Counted from the first letter of the stretch, positions 16,825 to 26,479 are shown. The stretch is DNA of 64,000 nt from Faecalibacterium sp. I4-1-79 (GCF_023347235.1 NZ_CP094467.1:1860001-1924000), one strand, 5' to 3'. A program made the numbers and translations. The notes: generated from the sequence alone by a model not told the origin.

Positions 16825-16857
16825 ATTTGAAATGCAGTTTTTGTAAGGGGGGTATTT

Positions 16858-18177
16858 ATGAGCTATTCCACCCAACAGGATATTCTGGATTTTGTGGAGG
16901 ATAACAACGTCAAATTTGTGCGCTTTGCCTTCTGTGATATTTTTGGCACCCAGAAGAACATTGCCGTGCTGGCCAGCAATCTGTCCAAGGCGCTGGAAGA
17001 GGGCGTGTGCTTTGACGGCAGTTCCATTGCGGGCTTTATGCACGTTGAGGAAAGCGACCTTGTACTGCGGCCGGATCTTTCCACCGTGACCATCCTGCCG
17101 TGGCGTCCCACCGAAGGGCGGGTGATGCAGTTCTTCTGCGATGTGGAAATGCCAGACGGCGCAGCCTTTAGCGGCAACTGCCGCGGCTTTTTGCGGGATA
17201 TGAACCGCAAATTCAAAAAGCTGGGACTTACCTGCAACGTGGGTACCGAGTGCGAGTTTTATCTGTTTGAAAAGGACGACCGTGGCCGCCCCACCTGCAT
17301 TCCCATTGACTTCGGTGGATATTTTGACGTTGCGCCGCTGGATGCGGGTGAAAACCTGCGCCGGGATATCTGCCTGACCATGGAGCAGATGGGTATGGCA
17401 CCCCAGCACAGCCACCACGAAAGCGGCAATGGCCAGAACGAGATCGACTGCCGCTACGCAGGACCGCTGAAAACCGCCGACAACGTGATGACCTTTAAGC
17501 AGATCGTCCGTGCCATTGCCATGCGCAACGGTCTCCACGCCAGCTTTCTGCCCAAGCCCCTGCCCCAGCAGGCCGGCAGCGGGCTGCACATCAACCTCTC
17601 GCTTTACATGGACGGCAAAAACCTGTTTGAGGGCGATATTGCCCCGGACAGCGTAGCAGGCAGCTTTATGGCCGGTGTACTGGCCCACAGCCGGGAACTG
17701 ACCGTGTTCACCAATCCCCTGCCCAACAGCTACCAGCGCTTTGGCTGTGACGAAGCGCCCCGCTATGTGAGCTGGAGCCGCCAGAACCGCAGCCAGCTGG
17801 TGCGCATTCCCATGGTCAAGGGTGACAGCTGCCGCATGGAGCTGCGCAGCCCAGACCCCGCCTGCAACCCGTATCTGGCCATTGGTCTGATTTTGGCTGC
17901 CGGACTGGACGGCATTGAGCAGCGCATGGTCTTGCAGCCGCCGGTGAACCGCAACCTGTTCGATGCCGCCGAGGCCGAGGGACTGGGTCTTGAGACCCTG
18001 CCCGCCACCCTTGAGGAGGCGGTGCAGGTAGCCGAGGAGAGCGAGTTTTTGCGCAAGGTGCTGCCGGAGGGGCTTTCTAAACGCTATTTCTCGGAGGAAC
18101 TCAAGCGCTGCGCCGCATTGCGGAGTGCGCCTGACCAGGCCGAGCACGAGCGCGTCTACTATTTTAACGCCATCTGA
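16858..18177 (+). CDS. glnA: Glutamine synthetase type I
   Basis: A 439-residue GSI. Seen motifs: DGSSIAGFMHVEESDLVLRP (beta-grasp end), GTECEFYLFE (metal Glu), HHESGNGQNEID, and NSYQRFGCDEAPRYVSWS (ATP and glutamate site). The length is that of the short GSI class without the adenylylation-loop extension, so control by adenylylation is unlikely. The start follows AAGGGGGG by six bases. It sits between GSIII and an ANTAR regulator gene, 33 bases from the latter, and a terminator lies just before it, which points to antitermination control of the pair. Confidence 0.94.
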   Translation: MSYSTQQDILDFVEDNNVKFVRFAFCDIFGTQKNIAVLASNLSKALEEGVCFDGSSIAGFMHVEESDLVLRPDLSTVTILPWRPTEGRVMQFFCDVEMPDGAAFSGNCRGFLRDMNRKFKKLGLTCNVGTECEFYLFEKDDRGRPTCIPIDFGGYFDVAPLDAGENLRRDICLTMEQMGMAPQHSHHESGNGQNEIDCRYAGPLKTADNVMTFKQIVRAIAMRNGLHASFLPKPLPQQAGSGLHINLSLYMDGKNLFEGDIAPDSVAGSFMAGVLAHSRELTVFTNPLPNSYQRFGCDEAPRYVSWSRQNRSQLVRIPMVKGDSCRMELRSPDPACNPYLAIGLILAAGLDGIEQRMVLQPPVNRNLFDAAEAEGLGLETLPATLEEAVQVAEESEFLRKVLPEGLSKRYFSEELKRCAALRSAPDQAEHERVYYFNAI

Positions 18178-18210
18178 TCCCTGCCTGCGCAGGAGAAAGG
18201 AGTGCGGAAA

Positions 18211-18789
18211 ATGGGACGCGCACTGATCGTAAGCGCCGGTGCCAACTCCAACGAGTATATCGCCGCGCGGCTGTCCGAGATGGGTTACAGCCGCCCGGTG
18301 ATCATTCCCAGCGGAGCCGAGGCGCGGCGCAGAATGTCGGAATCTGATTTTGAGTTGATCGTGGTCAACGCTCCCCTGCCCGATGAGTTCGGGCACGAAT
18401 TGTGCATCACCGCTGTGGAGCAGACCGATGCCGGTGTGGTCTTTTTGGTAAAGGCCGCACAGGCTGAACAATTGCTTGCCCCCCTGAACGAGCAGGGGGT
18501 GCTGCTGCTGAGCAAACCCTTCACCACCCCGTTGTTTTTGCAGGCCATGCACATGGCGGCTGCCGGCAACCACCGCTTGCAGCGTCTGCGGCAGGAGAAC
18601 GCCCGCCTGCAGGACAAGATCGGGCAGCTGCGGCTGGTCAGCCGGGCAAAGTGCTGTCTGGTAGAGCACGCCCACATGACCGAGGCCGAAGCGCACCGCT
18701 ACCTTGAAAAACAGGCTATGGACACCCGCCGCGACCGCGCCGAGGTGGCGCAGGAGGTACTGGAGGAGTACGCTGACAGAAGCGAATGA
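18211..18789 (+). CDS. ANTAR-domain RNA-binding regulator with pseudo-receiver (NitR-like)
   Basis: Residues 1 to about 115 have the shape of a response-regulator receiver, but the phospho-acceptor Asp is replaced by Asn (N53 in [12 protein letters not shown]), so ordinary phosphorylation is unlikely. A helical linker (about 118-140) leads to a C-terminal ANTAR domain ([18 protein letters not shown]..., about 143-190), which binds RNA hairpins and prevents termination. The ATG at 18211 follows GAAAGGAG by eight bases; an upstream GTG is rejected. Its place directly behind glnA matches clostridial NitR, known as an antiterminator of nitrogen genes. The GSIII leader hexaloops are the natural target. 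Confidence 0.85.
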   Translation: MGRALIVSAGANSNEYIAARLSEMGYSRPVIIPSGAEARRRMSESDFELIVVNAPLPDEFGHELCITAVEQTDAGVVFLVKAAQAEQLLAPLNEQGVLLLSKPFTTPLFLQAMHMAAAGNHRLQRLRQENARLQDKIGQLRLVSRAKCCLVEHAHMTEAEAHRYLEKQAMDTRRDRAEVAQEVLEEYADRSE

Positions 18790-18872
18790 GACGCACCCGC
18801 AGGGAAAGGGGTGCGCCGGAGCGAGCCTTTTATAGGAAAGTTTTATTTTACGACAAAGAAAGGTATATTTTT

Positions 18873-20504
18873 ATGGCAAAATTTATTTTTGTGACCGGCG
18901 GCGTGGTCTCCGGTCTGGGCAAGGGCATTACTGCTGCATCTCTGGGACGGCTTTTGAAGTGCCGCGGCCTGAAGGTGGCCAGCCAGAAGCTGGACCCCTA
19001 TGTGAACGTGGATCCGGGCACCATGAGCCCGCTGCAGCACGGCGAAGTGTTCGTGACCGATGACGGCACCGAGACTGATCTGGATCTGGGACACTACGAG
19101 CGTTTTATCGACGAAAACCTGAACAAGTACTCCAACCTGACCACCGGCAAGGTGTACTGGAACGTGCTGAACAAGGAGCGTCAGGGCGCTTATCTGGGAC
19201 AAACGGTGCAGATCATCCCTCACATCACCAACGAGATCAAGAGCTACATCTACAATCTGGCATCCTCTACCGAAGCCGATGTGGTCATTACCGAGATTGG
19301 CGGCACCACCGGCGATATCGAGAGCCAGCCCTTCCTGGAGGCCATCCGTCAGGTAGGTCTGGAGCAGGGACGGGAGAACTGCTGCTTCATCCATGTGGTG
19401 CTGGTGCCCTACATCTCCGGCTCGGACGAATACAAATCCAAGCCCGCCCAGCACTCGGTCAAGGAGCTGCAGGGCATGGGCGTAAGCCCCGATATCATCA
19501 TTCTGCGCGCAGACGGCAGCGTGGGCAGCGATATCCGCCGCAAGATCAGCACCTTCTGCAACGTCAAGCCGGAGTGCGTCATTGAGAACCTGACCATGCC
19601 GAGCCTCTACCAGTGCCCGCTGATGCTGCACACCAACGGTCTGGACGATGTGGTGGTGCATCAGCTGCACTTGGATGTTCCCCCAGCCGACCTGACCGAG
19701 TGGAAGCAGGTGGTCTCCCGCATTGCCACCCGCAGCAAGACCTGCACCATCGCACTGGTGGGCAAGTACGTCAAGCTGCACGATGCTTACCTTTCGGTGA
19801 TGGAAAGCCTGTACCATGCCGGGTTTGAGAACGACAGTCAGGTGGAGATCCGCTGGGTAGAAAGCGAGGATCTGACCGATCAGGCCGCCTGCAAAGAAGC
19901 CTTTGCAGACGTGGACGGCATCATCGTGCCCGGCGGCTTTGGCGACCGCGGCATCGAGGGCATGATCCAAGCCGCCCAGTATGCCCGCGAGAACCGTGTT
20001 CCCTGCTTTGGCATCTGCCTTGGTATGCAGATCATGGTCATTGAATTTGCCCGCAATGTGCTGGGCTACAAGGACGCTAATTCCAGCGAGTTCACCCCGG
20101 ACGGTGCCCACAACGTCATCTCCCTGATGCCGGACCAGCAGGGCAACATCCCCAAGGGCGGCACTATGCGTCTGGGCAAGTACCCCTGCACGGTGAAGCC
20201 CGGCACCAAGATGGCCGAGTGCTACGGCGAGAGCGAGATCTGGGAGCGCCACCGCCACCGCTATGAGTTCAACAACGACTTCCGGCAGGAGATGCAGGAC
20301 GCCGGGCTGGTCATCTCCGGCACAAGCCCGGACGGCCATCTGGTGGAGACCGTAGAGTTGCCCGGCCGCGACTTCCATCTGGGCGCACAGTTCCACCCGG
20401 AGTTCAAGAGCCGCCCCAACCGCGCACATCCCCTGTTCAAGGGCTTTATCGCCGCTGCGCTGCGCTACCGCGCTGCCGCCCAGCGGGATATGCTGCATCT
20501 GTAA
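18873..20504 (+). CDS. pyrG: CTP synthase
   Basis: Glutamine-dependent amination of UTP to CTP. The N-terminal synthetase domain opens [20 protein letters not shown] (residues 1-20) with [13 protein letters not shown] following; the C-terminal GATase domain has the nucleophile in [12 protein letters not shown] and the His-Glu pair in [11 protein letters not shown]. 543 aa is standard. The ATG at 18873 follows AAAGAAAGG; the frame is open further upstream but the sequence there is not CTP-synthase-like. It is separated from the ANTAR gene by 83 bases and ended by a strong terminator. Confidence 0.96.
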   Translation: MAKFIFVTGGVVSGLGKGITAASLGRLLKCRGLKVASQKLDPYVNVDPGTMSPLQHGEVFVTDDGTETDLDLGHYERFIDENLNKYSNLTTGKVYWNVLNKERQGAYLGQTVQIIPHITNEIKSYIYNLASSTEADVVITEIGGTTGDIESQPFLEAIRQVGLEQGRENCCFIHVVLVPYISGSDEYKSKPAQHSVKELQGMGVSPDIIILRADGSVGSDIRRKISTFCNVKPECVIENLTMPSLYQCPLMLHTNGLDDVVVHQLHLDVPPADLTEWKQVVSRIATRSKTCTIALVGKYVKLHDAYLSVMESLYHAGFENDSQVEIRWVESEDLTDQAACKEAFADVDGIIVPGGFGDRGIEGMIQAAQYARENRVPCFGICLGMQIMVIEFARNVLGYKDANSSEFTPDGAHNVISLMPDQQGNIPKGGTMRLGKYPCTVKPGTKMAECYGESEIWERHRHRYEFNNDFRQEMQDAGLVISGTSPDGHLVETVELPGRDFHLGAQFHPEFKSRPNRAHPLFKGFIAAALRYRAAAQRDMLHL

Positions 20505-20519
20505 TAGCATAATATAACG

Positions 20520-20561
20520 GCAAGGCCGCAGCACAAAATACCGTGCTGCGGCCTTGCTTTA
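20520..20561. terminator. Bidirectional terminator between pyrG and the diguanylate cyclase gene
   Basis: GCAAGGCCGCAGCAC (20520-20534) pairs perfectly with GTGCTGCGGCCTTGC (20543-20557) around an 8-base loop. Confidence 0.88.
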
Positions 20562-20573
20562 TGTAAGACGATT

Positions 20574-22427
20574 TTAAATGTCTTCCGCGCCGTCCTGTCT
20601 GGCGTGGTTTGCCTGCTTATTCTCGTACATCCGCTGGTCAGCGATGCAGCGCACCTGTTGCACGTCCACGCTTTCGGCAGGGTACAAAGCGTAGCCGCAG
20701 CTGGCGCCCACGCTCACGGTATTGCCCTCGATCTCATAGGGCACGGCAATCATCTCACAGATCAGGTTCATCTTGCTGGCGCAAGCCTCCGGTCCCATCG
20801 GGCCGATCAGCAGCAGGGCGAACTCGTCACCACCCAGACGGAAGGCGTAGTCCCGGCTGCGGATGCAGCCCTGCAGCCGCTGGGAAACACCCTTCAGCAG
20901 TTCATCGCCCACATCATGGCCGTAGGTATCGTTGACAGGCTTGAAGCGGTCCAAGTCCATATAGAACAGCGCAAAGGGCTGGCTGTGCTGCTCCAGCACC
21001 GTCAGTACCCGGTCAAAATAGCGCTTGTTCAGCAGGCCGGTCAGGCCATCGGTGTTGGCAAGGCTTTGTAGCAGGTGCTGCTTGCCCATATCCTGCACGA
21101 TCATCATCACACGGGTCAGGCGGTCACCCTTCCACGCCATGGGAACCACCGTCATCATGAAAAATGCGCTTTTATCGCGGGCGGCGTATTCGAGCTTGAG
21201 GGAGTCGTTGTCCGTTTTGATCAGCCTGCGCAGGTTCTCCGGGGCCAGCATCTGGGGGATCTTGGCGTTTTCGCTGTCGGTCAGCACCACATACTTGCGC
21301 GATATCTGCTCCAGCATCTGCTGGTAAGAACCCTCCGGCGGGTACAGTGGCTCTCCGCGCCGCTCATAGTACTGGTAGCGGTCACGGTCCAGATCGCACA
21401 CTGCAAAACGCTCCACAACGCGCGCCATGCCCGCGAACATCATATCGCTCTTTTCCCGGCGGCGCTCCAGCTCCCGGCGGCGGTTGCGCTCCGCGTCACG
21501 CTGGATCTTTACCACGCCTGCCATGATCAGAAGCCCCAGCAGTGCGATGACTAAAATAGTAGCGTTTTGCACCCTGCGCATCCCGGCATCCACCACCCCG
21601 GTGGGCACGATACCGATGATGCTCCAATCCATGAGCCCCAGCGGCTGATAGATCAGGTAATATTTCTGCCGGTTCAACGTGTACAGCACGCAGCCCTCGC
21701 CGCCCTGCGGCAGGGTCTGCACCATGGTGTCAAAGTAAGGCTGATCCACGCTGGCGTTCTGCCGTAAGTAATCAAACAGGTTGGTCATCTGCTCGGTGAT
21801 CTCGGTCTTGACCTCGGTGGAAAGCACGATATCGCCGTTTGAGCGCACGATATAGCAATCGCTCTGTCCCTCATAGACCATGCTGCCCAGCAGCTTTTCC
21901 AGCACGGCGTTATCGTAGCTGACCGCCAGCGCTGTATAGGTGGTGTCACCCAGCTGCAAGGGCTGTTCCATAGGCATGGCAAATATGATCTTACGGATGC
22001 CCTGACTGGAGGTGTAGCTGGTGATCACCGGAGCATTTGCAGTATACAGCTCCTCAAAAGCGTCCTTCATGTGTTCTGCCGTGCCCTGCCGCCCGGCGGT
22101 GGTCCAGAACTCGCACTGCTCGTTGAACAGGTAAAAATCCGTGTACTGCCAGGTAGCCTTTTGGGCAATATACTCCTGCCACTGCCCCTCCTGCTCTCCC
22201 CGCTCCGCAAGGGCGCCCAGATAGCTGTCCCAGTCGGTCAGGATGTTCCAGTTGCGCTGCGCAAACATGGTAAAGGTCTTGGCAGACTGTCCATAGGTAG
22301 AAAGCAGATTTGCCGTGCTTTCCTGATAGACCTCCTTCTGGGTATAGGCACTGTAAGCAAGGATGCCGACCAGCAGCACCAGCAGCATCCCTGCTATGAG
22401 CAGTATATTTTTTTGTTTCTTCTTCAT
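20574..22427 (-). CDS. Membrane-bound sensor diguanylate cyclase (GGDEF)
   Basis: A 617-residue protein: N-terminal membrane span (about 6-27), an extracytoplasmic sensor region of dCACHE type (about 28-290), a second span (about 295-315), a linker with a coiled coil rich in Arg/Glu and a PAS-like section, and a C-terminal GGDEF domain. The active site is intact (RLGGDEFALL, GGDEF at residues 532-536) and the inhibitory I-site RxxD (RSRD) lies five residues before it, so c-di-GMP synthesis with product inhibition is expected. No EAL domain. The start at 22427 follows GGGGGAA; an upstream ATG 138 bases earlier would add unlikely sequence. The ligand is unknown. Confidence 0.9.
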   Translation of the reverse strand: MKKKQKNILLIAGMLLVLLVGILAYSAYTQKEVYQESTANLLSTYGQSAKTFTMFAQRNWNILTDWDSYLGALAERGEQEGQWQEYIAQKATWQYTDFYLFNEQCEFWTTAGRQGTAEHMKDAFEELYTANAPVITSYTSSQGIRKIIFAMPMEQPLQLGDTTYTALAVSYDNAVLEKLLGSMVYEGQSDCYIVRSNGDIVLSTEVKTEITEQMTNLFDYLRQNASVDQPYFDTMVQTLPQGGEGCVLYTLNRQKYYLIYQPLGLMDWSIIGIVPTGVVDAGMRRVQNATILVIALLGLLIMAGVVKIQRDAERNRRRELERRREKSDMMFAGMARVVERFAVCDLDRDRYQYYERRGEPLYPPEGSYQQMLEQISRKYVVLTDSENAKIPQMLAPENLRRLIKTDNDSLKLEYAARDKSAFFMMTVVPMAWKGDRLTRVMMIVQDMGKQHLLQSLANTDGLTGLLNKRYFDRVLTVLEQHSQPFALFYMDLDRFKPVNDTYGHDVGDELLKGVSQRLQGCIRSRDYAFRLGGDEFALLLIGPMGPEACASKMNLICEMIAVPYEIEGNTVSVGASCGYALYPAESVDVQQVRCIADQRMYENKQANHARQDGAEDI

Positions 22428-22684
22428 AAAGCTGTTCCCCCTGACTGCCCCGCAGCCAGACCTCTTCACAATACGTTCTCCCAAAGGCTTTATCCTGAAG
22501 CGCCATGCACAAAGTTCCGCAAAAGTGCACAAGCGCCGCGTGTCAGCTCCCATATAAACCGACACTATTCCTAATAATATTATACCATCCCGTAAAAAAG
22601 CCTGTCAACACATCCCCGGGGTGATTCGTGTCGTTTCAAGGGCGATTCACGCAGATTTGCCCTGTTTTTGCCGCTCAAAAGGAC

Positions 22685-22736
22685 AAAAAGACCCGCAGGC
22701 CGCGCCTGAATCTTCAGGGCTGCTGCGGGTCTTTTC
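22685..22736 (-). terminator. Terminator of the tRNA-Leu pair
   Basis: On the minus strand AAAGACCCGCAG pairs with CTGCGGGTCTTT with an inner CCTGAA/TTCAGG hairpin, then T5. Confidence 0.85.
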
Positions 22737-22738
22737 AT

Positions 22739-22821
22739 TGGTGCAGAAGAAGGGACTTGAACCCTCACTCACAAGGAACTGGTGCCTAAAACCAGCGTGT
22801 CTGCCATTCCACCACTTCTGC
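22739..22821 (-). tRNA. tRNA-Leu (anticodon UAG)
   Basis: Acceptor arm GCAGAAG with CTTCTGC, class II long variable arm, T-arm GGGTTCAAGTCCC, anticodon stem CTGGT/ACCAG with loop TTTAGGC giving anticodon TAG. The 3' CCA is encoded (plus-strand TGG at 22739). Confidence 0.95.
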
Positions 22822-22859
22822 TCATAGAAAAAAGGCAAGTCAAAAACCGACTTGCCTTC

Positions 22860-22943
22860 TGGTGCGAGGGAGGGGACTCGAACCCCCAAGGATAAACCAC
22901 ACGCACCTCAAACGTGCGCGTCTGCCAGTTCCGCCACCCTCGC
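22860..22943 (-). tRNA. tRNA-Leu (anticodon GAG)
   Basis: Acceptor GCGAGGG with CCCTCGC, long variable arm, T-arm GGGGGTTCGAGTCCCC, anticodon loop TTGAGGT on a CACGT/GCGTG stem, hence GAG. CCA is encoded. A different register of the stem would give TTG (Gln) but does not fit the class II body. Upstream partner of tRNA-Leu(UAG) in one transcript. Confidence 0.93.
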
Positions 22944-23005
22944 ATACCTGTTTTACAGTTCTCCGGTTTTTGAGGTAGAAAACCGTTGGTGCGGACTGCT
23001 TGCAT

Positions 23006-23034
23006 ATAGTAACACATTTCCGGCGTTTCGTCAA
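23006..23034 (-). promoter_or_regulatory. Promoter of the two tRNA-Leu genes
   Basis: Minus strand: -35 TTGACG (23029-23034), 17-base spacer, -10 TACTAT (23006-23011), about 60 bases upstream of the first tRNA. Confidence 0.75.
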
Positions 23035-23192
23035 GTGGTTTCTTTGTTTCTCATAAGTTTTTTTAAGTTTCATATCTATAATAGCAGCGCAACGCGCGCG
23101 CAAAGGCAGCCTTTCTGGCAATTACACAGGTCATTTGTGCGCAGAAAATCTGCCTGCGGCGCTGCGCCCAGAGCAAAGGAGGGGGTTCGTGT

Positions 23193-24044
23193 ATGAAACT
23201 TTTTGTGCGGCGCACCGGCGGGCGCATCGGACTATGGGGCGGGCTGCTGGCAACAGCGCTGGCAGCGTTTGCGGCGGGGTGGCTGGTACCGGTACACGCA
23301 CCGGTGGGCTGTAGGCTGAACGAGCTGACCGCCGCGCCGGACTTCAGCCCCTTTTCCCCTGCTGCGCCGGTGGTGGCTGCATCCGATGCCGGTACGCCCG
23401 CAGCATCTTCCCTGCCGGAAAAATGGGTCTGCCTGACCTTTGATGACGGCCCCAGCAAGACCACTCCGGCAGTGCTGGCTGCGCTGGATGCCGCCGGGGT
23501 GCACGGCACCTTTTTTGTGGTGGCCACCGGCTACAACGAGAAATATCTGCCCCTGCTCACGCAGGCTGCTGCCGCCGGGCATCAAATCGCGCTGCACTCT
23601 GCCTCCCACGAATACAGCGACATCTACCGCAGCAGCGCCGCCTACTGGAAGGATATCGCCCTGCTGAAGGAGCGCATTGCCCCCTATGTGGATGCCGAGA
23701 ACATCCGGTACCTGCGCTTTCCCGGCGGCAGCACCAACACCGTGAGCCGCCGTTACGGCGGCAAGGGGCTGATGCAACAGCTAAAAACCGAGGTAGAGCA
23801 GCGCGGCTGGCAGTGGGTGGACTGGAACGTCTGCGCCGAGGACGCCGTGGGTGGGCACCCCAGTGCGGATACCATCTACCGTAATGTGGTGCGGGAGACC
23901 GGCGAGCAGACCCATTGCGTGGTGCTGATGCACGACTCTGCCACTACCCGCACCACCGCCGAGGCGCTGCCGGATATCATCCGGTGGTATACAGACAACG
24001 GCTACACTTTTTTGACCGTAGCCGAGGCGCTGCCACTGGGGTAA
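23193..24044 (+). CDS. Polysaccharide deacetylase (NodB domain), probable peptidoglycan or chitooligosaccharide deacetylase
   Basis: A 283-residue protein with an N-terminal membrane anchor or signal (about residues 13-34), a short linker, and a NodB deacetylase domain. Motif 1 LTFDDGPSKT has the catalytic Asp and a metal Asp (residues 84-85); motif 2 HSASHEYSD provides the metal His pair (H135, H139); RFPGGSTN, VDWNVCAEDA and VVLMHDS are motifs 3 to 5. It probably acts outside the membrane on N-acetylated cell-wall sugars. AAAGGAGGGGG precedes the ATG. Convergent with a MerR-type gene. Confidence 0.9.
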   Translation: MKLFVRRTGGRIGLWGGLLATALAAFAAGWLVPVHAPVGCRLNELTAAPDFSPFSPAAPVVAASDAGTPAASSLPEKWVCLTFDDGPSKTTPAVLAALDAAGVHGTFFVVATGYNEKYLPLLTQAAAAGHQIALHSASHEYSDIYRSSAAYWKDIALLKERIAPYVDAENIRYLRFPGGSTNTVSRRYGGKGLMQQLKTEVEQRGWQWVDWNVCAEDAVGGHPSADTIYRNVVRETGEQTHCVVLMHDSATTRTTAEALPDIIRWYTDNGYTFLTVAEALPLG

Positions 24045-24050
24045 TGCGCC

Positions 24051-24896
24051 TTACAACCACCTTTCAAAGCAGCGCCCCAGCAGCACTCCGGCAGAGACCA
24101 GCACCGCCAGCCACAGCCAGCCTGCACCGCCGGTCACCACCCACCCTGCCGCCAGAATGGCAGCAAAGGTGCACACCGACGGCACAGCGAGGCGCAGGAT
24201 GCGCAGCAGTTTCTCCCGCCGGGGCGGCAGTCCTGCGTCCAGCTGCTCGGGGTGCATGGCATCGCAACAAATCTCATCGCGATACTTGCCCGGGTTGCGG
24301 TAGGCTTTATACGCGATGCCGTCCAGCGAAAACTCCGGGTACATTCCCTCTTTGGTCAGGGCGAATTGCATTCCCTTTTCCTCTGCATAAGCCTGCAACG
24401 CCGCTGTAAACTCCTGCGGGGTGTTGATGCTGCCCTGCGGGATAAAGAAAAAGTGCTTCTGGTGCTGCACCTGTGCCAGCGTGCAGTAATCCTGCAGCCA
24501 GCCGGAGAAGAACCCCTGCTGCGGGGCGGGGCTTTCCATACGGGTCAGGCAGGCGTCCACGTCCAGCGTGTCCGTCTGCGGAGCCTGCCGGGCAAGGTCG
24601 GCGCAGAACTGCATGGCTGCCGCCAGCTGCGCCGCCTGCTGCTCCAGCACGGTCTGCTGGGCTTGCAGCGCCTGTTGCAGGGGCTGTTCCCCGCGCAGTA
24701 CCGCCTTGATGGTAGGCAGCGGCACATCCAGCATCCGCAGCATACGGATAAGTTTAAGCGTGCGGACATCCCCGGCGGTGTAATCGCGGTAGTCATTGCC
24801 CTGCCTGCGTGCCGGTGTGAGAAGCCCTTCTTTTTCATAAAAGCGGATGTTCGGGGCGGACACGCCGCTTTGTTCGGAAGCCTGTTTGATGTTCAT
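24051..24896 (-). CDS. MerR-family transcriptional regulator with C-terminal membrane spans
   Basis: The N-terminal winged helix (MNIKQASEQSGVSAPNIRFYEKEGLL) and dimerisation coil (to about residue 110) are typical MerR. The rest is unusual: a middle section (about 115-210) resembling small-molecule or effector-binding regions, then two hydrophobic stretches near the C-terminus (about 235-255 and 258-275), which suggest membrane attachment. The ATG at 24896 follows GGAGGTGAAGCAA; an in-frame upstream extension is rejected. It ends six bases after the convergent deacetylase gene. The regulated genes are not evident. Confidence 0.82.
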   Translation of the reverse strand: MNIKQASEQSGVSAPNIRFYEKEGLLTPARRQGNDYRDYTAGDVRTLKLIRMLRMLDVPLPTIKAVLRGEQPLQQALQAQQTVLEQQAAQLAAAMQFCADLARQAPQTDTLDVDACLTRMESPAPQQGFFSGWLQDYCTLAQVQHQKHFFFIPQGSINTPQEFTAALQAYAEEKGMQFALTKEGMYPEFSLDGIAYKAYRNPGKYRDEICCDAMHPEQLDAGLPPRREKLLRILRLAVPSVCTFAAILAAGWVVTGGAGWLWLAVLVSAGVLLGRCFERWL

Positions 24897-24960
24897 TTGC
24901 TTCACCTCCGCCCTTACATTACACCTTAAAGCCGGTTGAAGGTCAAGGGTTTTGCGCAAA

Positions 24961-25004
24961 AAACAGAGCCGCCGCACAAAAATGTGCAGACGGCTCTGTA
25001 AAAA
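24961..25004 (-). terminator. Terminator after the M18 aminopeptidase gene
   Basis: ACAGAGCCG pairs with CGGCTCTGT and GCACA with TGTGC inside; on the minus strand it is followed by T6. Confidence 0.8.
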
Positions 25005-25051
25005 GGTGCTTTTATTGCGTGTATGCCGCAGGCTGCGGCGCGCGCATTTTT

Positions 25052-26455
25052 TTAGTCCGCAGACTGGCAGAACACAGAGAAGGCGCGGTATGCCATGTAC
25101 AGGTCGGTCTTATGGATGACCTCGAAGGGAGAGTGCATGGACAGCACAGGCACACCCATATCCAGCACCTTGATGCCGCGGTTTGCCACATATTTGGCAA
25201 TGGTGCCGCCGCCGCCCAGATCCAGACGGCCCATCTCGCCGATCTGCCATGCCACGTTGTTGGCATCCAGCATACGGGTGATGTCGCCCACCAGCTCGGC
25301 GTTGGCATCGCTGGCAGAGCTCTTGCCGCGGCTGCCGGTGTACTTGAAGATGGCAATGCCGCGGCCGGCGTAGGTGCCGTTCTGCTTCTCAAAGGCGCTT
25401 GCCCAAGAGGGGTCGTAGGCGGCAGTCACGTCCGCAGACAGGCACACGCTGTTGCGGAAGGCCAGAATGTCGTCCTGACCGGCAGCGCGGCAGAGCAGCT
25501 GCATAAAGTGGAACACATACATGCTCTGCATACCGGTCACACCGTCAGAGCCGATCTCTTCCTTATCGGTCAGCACGCAGATGGTGGTGTGCACGGGATC
25601 CTTGGTCTCGATCTCGGCCAGCAGCGCGGGGTAAGCATCCACGCGGTCATCGTGGCCGTAGGCACCGATCATGGAGCGGTCAAAGCCCACGTCGCGTGCC
25701 TTGGCAGCGGGCACCACCTCGATCTCGGCGCGGGTGAAGTCGCGCTCGGTAATGCCGTACTTCTGGTTCAGCAGGATGAGGGTGTTCAGCTTGACAGCCT
25801 CCTTGACGTCCTCTTCCTCCACGGTGTCAGAGCCGATGAGCACGTTCAGCTCCTCGCCCTTGATGCCCTCGCTGAGCTTGCGCTCGTTCTGCTCAGCACC
25901 CAGATGGGGCAGCAGGTCGGTGATGCAGAACACGGGATCGTTCTCGTCCTCACCGACGGCAAAGTTGACGCTGGAGCCGTCGGCGCGGGTGAATACGCCG
26001 TGGATGGCCAGCGGGATGGTAGCCCACTGGTACTTGCGCACGCCGCCGTAGTAGTGGGTGCGGAAGTAGCTCATGTGGTCAGACTCGTACAGGGGGTTGG
26101 GGCGCAGATCCAGACGGGGGCAATCGATGTGGGCAATGACCAGACGGAAGCCCTCCTCATAGGGCTTCTGGCCGATGGTAGCCGCCACAACAGCCTTGTT
26201 CTCCTGAATGAAGTAGACCTTCTCACCGGGGGCGTAGGCCTTTTTGGGCTCAAAAGCCTTGTAGCCGGCAGCCAGCAGCATCTGCTCGCTGACAACGGCA
26301 GCCTCGCGCTCGGTCTTAGCGCTGTCCATAAATTTCTTGTAGCCCTCGGCAAAGGCAGCAGCCTTTTCCTTTACATCTGCCTGCTTGTCGGCAGCGTATT
26401 CGGGGGTGTAGAGCAGCTTTTCGGCGTACTCTTTTGCAGTAAATTTCTCGCTCAT
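25052..26455 (-). CDS. M18-family metallo-aminopeptidase
   Basis: A 467-residue cytosolic zinc aminopeptidase of the aspartyl/M18 family. Metal ligands and catalytic residues are seen in LVIAHIDCPRLDLRPNP (His-x-Asp, near residue 95), LTDKEEIGSDGVTG (catalytic Glu pair, near residue 290) and VPVLSMHSPFEVIHKTD (C-terminal His). It probably trims N-terminal acidic or neutral residues of peptides. Last gene of a minus-strand cluster; 24 bases follow the transglycosylase stop. Confidence 0.9.
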   Translation of the reverse strand: MSEKFTAKEYAEKLLYTPEYAADKQADVKEKAAAFAEGYKKFMDSAKTEREAAVVSEQMLLAAGYKAFEPKKAYAPGEKVYFIQENKAVVAATIGQKPYEEGFRLVIAHIDCPRLDLRPNPLYESDHMSYFRTHYYGGVRKYQWATIPLAIHGVFTRADGSSVNFAVGEDENDPVFCITDLLPHLGAEQNERKLSEGIKGEELNVLIGSDTVEEEDVKEAVKLNTLILLNQKYGITERDFTRAEIEVVPAAKARDVGFDRSMIGAYGHDDRVDAYPALLAEIETKDPVHTTICVLTDKEEIGSDGVTGMQSMYVFHFMQLLCRAAGQDDILAFRNSVCLSADVTAAYDPSWASAFEKQNGTYAGRGIAIFKYTGSRGKSSASDANAELVGDITRMLDANNVAWQIGEMGRLDLGGGGTIAKYVANRGIKVLDMGVPVLSMHSPFEVIHKTDLYMAYRAFSVFCQSAD

Positions 26456-26479
26456 AATTTTACGCTCCTTAACTTTTTA

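Noticed and set aside
16697-16857. ANTAR hexaloop pair in the GSI leader
   Set aside because: I looked for hairpins with hexaloops having A at 1 and G at 4 and found none; only the terminator is supported.
16771-18696. A 641-codon open frame antisense to GSI and the ANTAR gene
   Set aside because: Runs across two genuine genes in the reverse direction and matches no family; codon-bias artefact.
22860-22943. Reading this tRNA as Gln (TTG anticodon)
   Set aside because: A shifted anticodon stem allows it, but the long variable arm and the standard stem position give Leu(GAG).
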